From Alphaproteobacteria bacterium (GTDB taxonomy: Bacteria; Pseudomonadota; Alphaproteobacteria; UBA11073), in contig JABDAM010000007.1 in assembly GCA_013289145.1 (NCBI GenBank), positions 1 through 52,413 on the forward strand: DNA of 52,413 nt, in the 5' to 3' direction. The notes under the pieces were generated by a model. It searched no databases. It was not told where the DNA came from and saw only the letters and a list, made by a program, of their open reading frames with translations. Below, in pieces: positions 48,525 to 52,413 of this stretch. The position numbers and the translations under genes are program-made. Positions within the stretch are counted from its first letter, which is position 1. Each line of letters opens with the position of its first letter.

Positions 48525-49049
48525 ATGGATACTGTTGTCATATCGGGTTTTCCTTGTGTTGGAAAATCTACTTTAAAAAAACAAAACCGTGATTGGGCGG
48601 ACTCGGATTCCAGCCAGTTTTCATGGAAGAAAAATGCAGCGGGTGAACTTGAATTGGATGGAGATGGCAAGAAAATCCGCAATCCAAATTTTGCTGCCGA
48701 ATATCTTGAGCATATTCAAGGTTTGATGGGGAAAGTTCCTGTTATTTTTGTATCCACGCATAAAGATACGCGTGCGCTACTTATCGAAAATGAAATTCCT
48801 TTTACATTGGTATATCCGGAAAAGGGATTAATTGACGAATATCAGCAAAGATTGCAGAATCGGGGTTCGCCCCAAGGGTTGATTGATATCATCATCGGCA
48901 ATTGGGATAATTTTGTCGGCGAGTGCGAAGCACAAACGGGCTGCCCAAAAATCGTATTAAAGCGAGGGCAATATATGTCTGATGTAATTGGACAGATTGT
49001 TAAGCAAAGCCCGCCTGCACCAAAAGGTGAAAAGTTTACCAACGGTTAA
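48525..49049 (+). CDS. P-loop protein, possible nucleotide kinase, 174 aa
   Basis: Opens with a Walker A motif within VVISGFPCVGKSTLKKQN (residues 4-21), as in small nucleoside or nucleotide kinases. Further text (VPVIFVSTHKDTRALLIENE, TLVYPEKGLIDEYQQRLQNR) recalls phage-type kinases that sense a failing nucleotide. Walker B and lid residues are not certain. It is on the opposite strand to rodZ and ispG and lies between them, so it interrupts that grouping. TTGACA lies at about 48467 upstream. The -10 is unclear. Substrate unknown. Confidence 0.65.
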   Translation: MDTVVISGFPCVGKSTLKKQNRDWADSDSSQFSWKKNAAGELELDGDGKKIRNPNFAAEYLEHIQGLMGKVPVIFVSTHKDTRALLIENEIPFTLVYPEKGLIDEYQQRLQNRGSPQGLIDIIIGNWDNFVGECEAQTGCPKIVLKRGQYMSDVIGQIVKQSPPAPKGEKFTNG

Positions 49050-49054
49050 TAGCG

Positions 49055-50020
49055 TTATTGAGTTGCATCCGCTTTATTCAACGCGGCCAAACCTTGCGAC
49101 AAACTCTCCGGCGCCAGCGGCACATTCCGCAGCACCGTCCCCGGTGCGCCTTGGGGGGTGACGTTTTGGTTGTCGATATCAAAATTCAGGCCGGATAAAT
49201 TTCCGGTGGTCAGCGTCAAACCCGCGTCGCCCGGCACGCGATAATAATCGCCGGGGCGCATGACGCGGGAGAAGATGATCTGACCGTCGCCGGCGCGGAC
49301 TTGCACCCAGCTGTCCTGGGCGGCGGTGATGGTGACGCGCGTGGGCGTTTCGGAACCATAGGCAATGCCGGTTTGCGGGGGATGTTGCGGCGCGGGCGCG
49401 GCGGCTTCAGGCGTCGCGGCAGGAGCGGCAACCACAACGGGTTGCTGCGGCGAAGTTACCATCACGGTCGCAGGCTGCGCCGGGGTAACAGGAGATTGGA
49501 GCGCGGGCGCTGGGGTTGCTTGTGTTTCTGTTGGGGCGGGCGGCGTCGGCTCCGCGCGCTGGCTGGGGTGGGTGATGCCCCATAAGACAAACAGTACGAA
49601 CAACCCGCCCACAACGCCCGCGATGATTTTGAAATTGGGGACTTGGTTATCCTCAATCGGCTTCGGCATTTCCAGTTCGGGCATGCGCGGGCCGCCGCGG
49701 AATTCGCGCTTGAACTGCGCCGCCACGGCCGCACCGTCCTGGCCCAGATAGTCGGCGTAACTGCGCACGAAGCCTTGCGCGTAAACCAGTTCAGGGAGTT
49801 CCGCCCAATTGGAATCTTCAATTGCCTGCAAATAGATGCGGCGGATTTTTAGGATATCTGCAATTTCTTCGACACTTTGAGGGCGTTCTTCACGTATGAC
49901 TTTAAGAGTTTGGCCTACGGAATTCAGATTGGCGGGCGCTGGCGCACCGGCCGGGCGAACGGCAGGACGGCGGCGCGGTGGAGGCGGGGCGGCGGATTTA
50001 ACCGGTTGCGGCTCTGACAT
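49055..50020 (-). CDS. rodZ: RodZ-like helix-turn-helix membrane protein
   Basis: RodZ links MreB to the elongation machinery. The 321-residue protein has a Pro-rich N-terminal arm (to about 32), a Cro-like helix-turn-helix (about 35-100, LKVIREERPQSVEEIADILK, RRIYLQAIEDSNWAELPEL), a membrane helix (VPNFKIIAGVVGGLFVLFVL, about 132-152), a long Pro/Thr/Ala linker and a C-terminal beta domain (VTITAAQDSWVQVRAGDGQI). AGGAG before ATG 50020 fixes the start; the longer frame overlaps ptsP. It lies 16 bp after ptsP and is probably co-transcribed with it. It could be a RodZ-like relative without the elongation role. Confidence 0.85.
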   Translation of the reverse strand: MSEPQPVKSAAPPPPRRRPAVRPAGAPAPANLNSVGQTLKVIREERPQSVEEIADILKIRRIYLQAIEDSNWAELPELVYAQGFVRSYADYLGQDGAAVAAQFKREFRGGPRMPELEMPKPIEDNQVPNFKIIAGVVGGLFVLFVLWGITHPSQRAEPTPPAPTETQATPAPALQSPVTPAQPATVMVTSPQQPVVVAAPAATPEAAAPAPQHPPQTGIAYGSETPTRVTITAAQDSWVQVRAGDGQIIFSRVMRPGDYYRVPGDAGLTLTTGNLSGLNFDIDNQNVTPQGAPGTVLRNVPLAPESLSQGLAALNKADATQ

Positions 50021-50036
50021 TCCAAAACTCCTGTTG

Positions 50037-52367
50037 CTACCCCACCAGCGGCGGGGGCATCTGGGGCAAAAGACCGAGTTCAATCGCGTGATCCCTGGCA
50101 AAAGCCCGCAGAGCCGCACGGTAGTCCTGAATGGGCGAAATGTCCAGAATTTGATGCATAAAATCCTTAATTTCCGCCACCGACAGGCTGGCGATCAGGC
50201 TTTTGATCGCGCCCACCGCCGGGGCCGACATGGAAAGCGAAGTAATGCCCAGGCCGATCAGCGCAATCGCCTCCAGCGGCCTGCTGCCCATTTCGCCGCA
50301 CAGTGACAGCGGCACATCGGCGGCCGCGCAGGCGCGCACGATCTCGCGCAGCATTTTTAAAAATCCGTGGCACAGCGGATCGAACACGCCTTGCAAATGC
50401 GACGAACCGCGATCGACGCCGTAGGTATATTGAAACAGATCATTGGAACCAATGGAAACAAAATCCACCTCCGCCAGCAATTCATCCATCTGCCACATCA
50501 GCGACGGCACCTCCAGCATCACGCCGAGTTTCAGGCTGTGCGGCATGGGAATGCCCAGGCGCATGGAATTTTCACATTCCATATCCAGAATGCGGCGCGC
50601 GGATTGGACTTCGCCCACCGCCGCAACCATCGGCAACATGATATTCAGCGCGCGGCCATTCGCCGCCATCAAGAGCGCGCGGAATTGATGCCGCAATAAC
50701 GACGGCCGATCCAGGCCGACGCGAATACCGCGCCAGCCCAGCGCGGGATTATCCTCCGGCAAGTGCGGCATATAGGGTAGCTTTTTATCCGAACCGATAT
50801 CCAGCGTGCGGAACACCACAGGGCGGTTGCCGCATTCCATCATCACGCGCGCATAGATTTGCGATTGCTCATGCACGGACGGATAGCGGCCCAGCGCCAT
50901 AAAGGGCACCTCGGTGCGGTACAGGCCGATGCCGTCGGCATCGATCGCTTTCAGGTCCGGCAAACTGCTCAGCAGCCCCGCATTAATATGCAAATGAATC
51001 TGCACGCCGTCGCGCGAGATCGCGGGGCCGCGCACGGCAGGAACCATCTGCGCCGCCGCTTTGGCGTGCTTGCGCTGTTCATATTGCTCGACCAATTCGG
51101 ACGGCGGTTCAATATAGAGTTGCGCGCGGTCGGCGTCGATGATGACGATGTCGCCGTCTTCGGCCCGCGTCAGTAGATTTTTGCATTGCCCGATGACAGG
51201 AATGCCGACGGCGCGCGCCATAATCGTAATATGCGATGACGGCGATCCGGCCTCCAGCGCGATGCCGCGCACGGAGGACATATCATAACTCAATAACTCC
51301 GCCGCGCTGATATCCTGCGCGATTAAAATCATATCTTCGGCAGGCAGATGTGTGGCGATCGCTTCGTCGCCGAGCAGAATGTGGAGCAGGCGCTGCGAGA
51401 CATCGATAAAATCCTGCGTGCGTTCTTTCAAATACAAGTCCGTCGCGCGTGACAGGCGTGCGACGGTATCATCCTGGATTGCCTGGACGGCGGCTTCGGC
51501 GGTCAGGCCCTGGTCGATGCGGTCCTGGATTTTTTTCAGCCAGCCGCGGTCGACGGTGAAAAGTCGGTAGGTTTCCAGAATATCGCGCGACGTGGAATCT
51601 TCCGCCGTGCCCGACAGCAATTCATCAAAGTTGCTTTGCAAGCGGTTAAGCGCGGTATTAAACCGCGCATGCTCCGCCGCCGCGTTTTCCGCAACGAAGT
51701 TTTGCACGATGGCTTTGCGCACCAATCGCACTACGCGGCCGATCGCCACGCCGTGGTTAAAACAGATGCCGGGAATCCGCAAAGGCTCCAGGCTCGCGGA
51801 ACCGGCGGCAATGGTTTCATCGCGGCTGACCAGCGCCGTGCTCGCCACCAGTTCCGTCACCAGCATCGCAATGGTGGCCAGGATATCCACCAGCTCCGGC
51901 GTGAATTCCTGTGTGCGGCGCGATTGCACCACCAATACGCCGCGCGTTTTCTGATCGCGCAATAACGGCACGCCGCAGAAACCGTGATAAGGCTCCTCGC
52001 CTGTTTCAGGACGGAAAGCGAAACGCGGATCGTTTGGCGCGTCTTTGATATTTAACGGCCGCTGCGTCGCCGCGACTTCGCCCACCAGGCCTTCGCCGAC
52101 ATATAGGCGCGTGACGTGAACGGCTTCGGCTTTCAGGCCATGCGTGGCGAATAATTCCAGTACGTCGCCCGCGCGCATGATGTAAATGGAACAGACGTCC
52201 GCGCGCAATTCATTCGCCACCAGGTCCACGATGCGTTGCAATTTTTGATCGACGTCCAGCGCGCCCGCCATGATATCGCGCAAGTGCGGCAGCAGCCGCG
52301 TAATCACACGCATCAGCGACGTGGGACCGAGCTTCCAATCTGTGATTTTTTGAATGGCGCCTAACAC
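50037..52367 (-). CDS. ptsP: PTS-Ntr enzyme I (PtsP)
   Basis: First kinase of the nitrogen-related phosphotransfer chain: PEP phosphorylates EI-Ntr, then NPr and EIIA-Ntr. Domains: GAF (about 35-175, VCSIYIMRAGDVLELFATHG), the HPr-binding N-terminal EI part (about 190-350), the mobile phospho-His domain with the acceptor in GSPSSHITIMARAVGIPVIG (about H379), and the PEP-binding barrel with LDIGSDKKLPYMPHLPEDNP and the catalytic Cys in LSLCGEMGSRP (about 720). 776 residues with a GTG start at 52367. The frame stays open to the window edge, so an earlier start is possible. Confidence 0.95.
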   Translation of the reverse strand: MLGAIQKITDWKLGPTSLMRVITRLLPHLRDIMAGALDVDQKLQRIVDLVANELRADVCSIYIMRAGDVLELFATHGLKAEAVHVTRLYVGEGLVGEVAATQRPLNIKDAPNDPRFAFRPETGEEPYHGFCGVPLLRDQKTRGVLVVQSRRTQEFTPELVDILATIAMLVTELVASTALVSRDETIAAGSASLEPLRIPGICFNHGVAIGRVVRLVRKAIVQNFVAENAAAEHARFNTALNRLQSNFDELLSGTAEDSTSRDILETYRLFTVDRGWLKKIQDRIDQGLTAEAAVQAIQDDTVARLSRATDLYLKERTQDFIDVSQRLLHILLGDEAIATHLPAEDMILIAQDISAAELLSYDMSSVRGIALEAGSPSSHITIMARAVGIPVIGQCKNLLTRAEDGDIVIIDADRAQLYIEPPSELVEQYEQRKHAKAAAQMVPAVRGPAISRDGVQIHLHINAGLLSSLPDLKAIDADGIGLYRTEVPFMALGRYPSVHEQSQIYARVMMECGNRPVVFRTLDIGSDKKLPYMPHLPEDNPALGWRGIRVGLDRPSLLRHQFRALLMAANGRALNIMLPMVAAVGEVQSARRILDMECENSMRLGIPMPHSLKLGVMLEVPSLMWQMDELLAEVDFVSIGSNDLFQYTYGVDRGSSHLQGVFDPLCHGFLKMLREIVRACAAADVPLSLCGEMGSRPLEAIALIGLGITSLSMSAPAVGAIKSLIASLSVAEIKDFMHQILDISPIQDYRAALRAFARDHAIELGLLPQMPPPLVG

Positions 52368-52413
52368 GCCGCGGGAATAGCATGGCAGCGTGTGCTCCGG
52401 AAGTGTGTGAATC

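Overview
The window looks like chromosome from an alphaproteobacterium of moderate GC. The signs are a ChpT-like phosphotransferase (CckA-ChpT-CtrA pathway), a DUF2336 protein, PTS-Ntr enzyme I beside a RodZ-like gene and ispG, an Amn-type AMP nucleosidase and an [Fe-S]-type PurF. The genus cannot be fixed from sequence alone. A Micavibrio- or Rickettsiales-like lineage is possible, because palindromic repeats sit both between and inside genes, but this is inference.

Layout: the end of ftsY; an orphan gene; amn; a VapBC-like pair; a DUF2336 gene; rpsD; orphans; rarA; an ankyrin-like gene; nadK-pyrC; chpT; an XRE regulator; tRNA-Arg; an MgtC-family gene; a Tat-exported protein; tRNA-Leu; two exported or membrane proteins; the operon ffh-rpsP-rimM-(orphan)-trmD-rplS; crcB; a large lipoprotein-like gene; a polysaccharide cluster (GT2, sugar-phosphate transferase, O-antigen-ligase-like protein); cvpA-purF; radA; mlaE-mlaF; dnaB; a J-like protein; gpt; an AsmA-family gene; prfA; a five-orphan island; ispG; a P-loop protein; rodZ; ptsP.

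Housekeeping genes (translation, SRP, purine and pyrimidine synthesis, replication and repair, lipid asymmetry, isoprenoids) are interleaved with about 20 orphan genes, mostly single transcription units with their own promoters. Seven of these share a nearly invariant 19-bp box, consensus GAAAGTATTAAATTTCTTG. Its last three bases are the start of the -35 hexamer, and a -10-like hexamer follows at 17-18 bp. Two more copies are looser and two are weak. No core gene examined carries it. This looks like an undescribed regulon of accessory proteins and is the main finding.

A second theme is mobile palindromic DNA. A GTCATCCCGG-type palindrome lies in frame inside rarA and beside the stop codons of rpsP, dnaB and an orphan gene. 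An 8-bp tandem repeat (CTCGTCTG) lies in frame inside pyrC and as an inverted pair between ffh and crcB. A CTCCCCCTTGAGGGGG-type palindrome supplies the last residues of RadA. A small chimeric remnant resembling the prfA start joined to the ispG end lies within the island separating those two genes.
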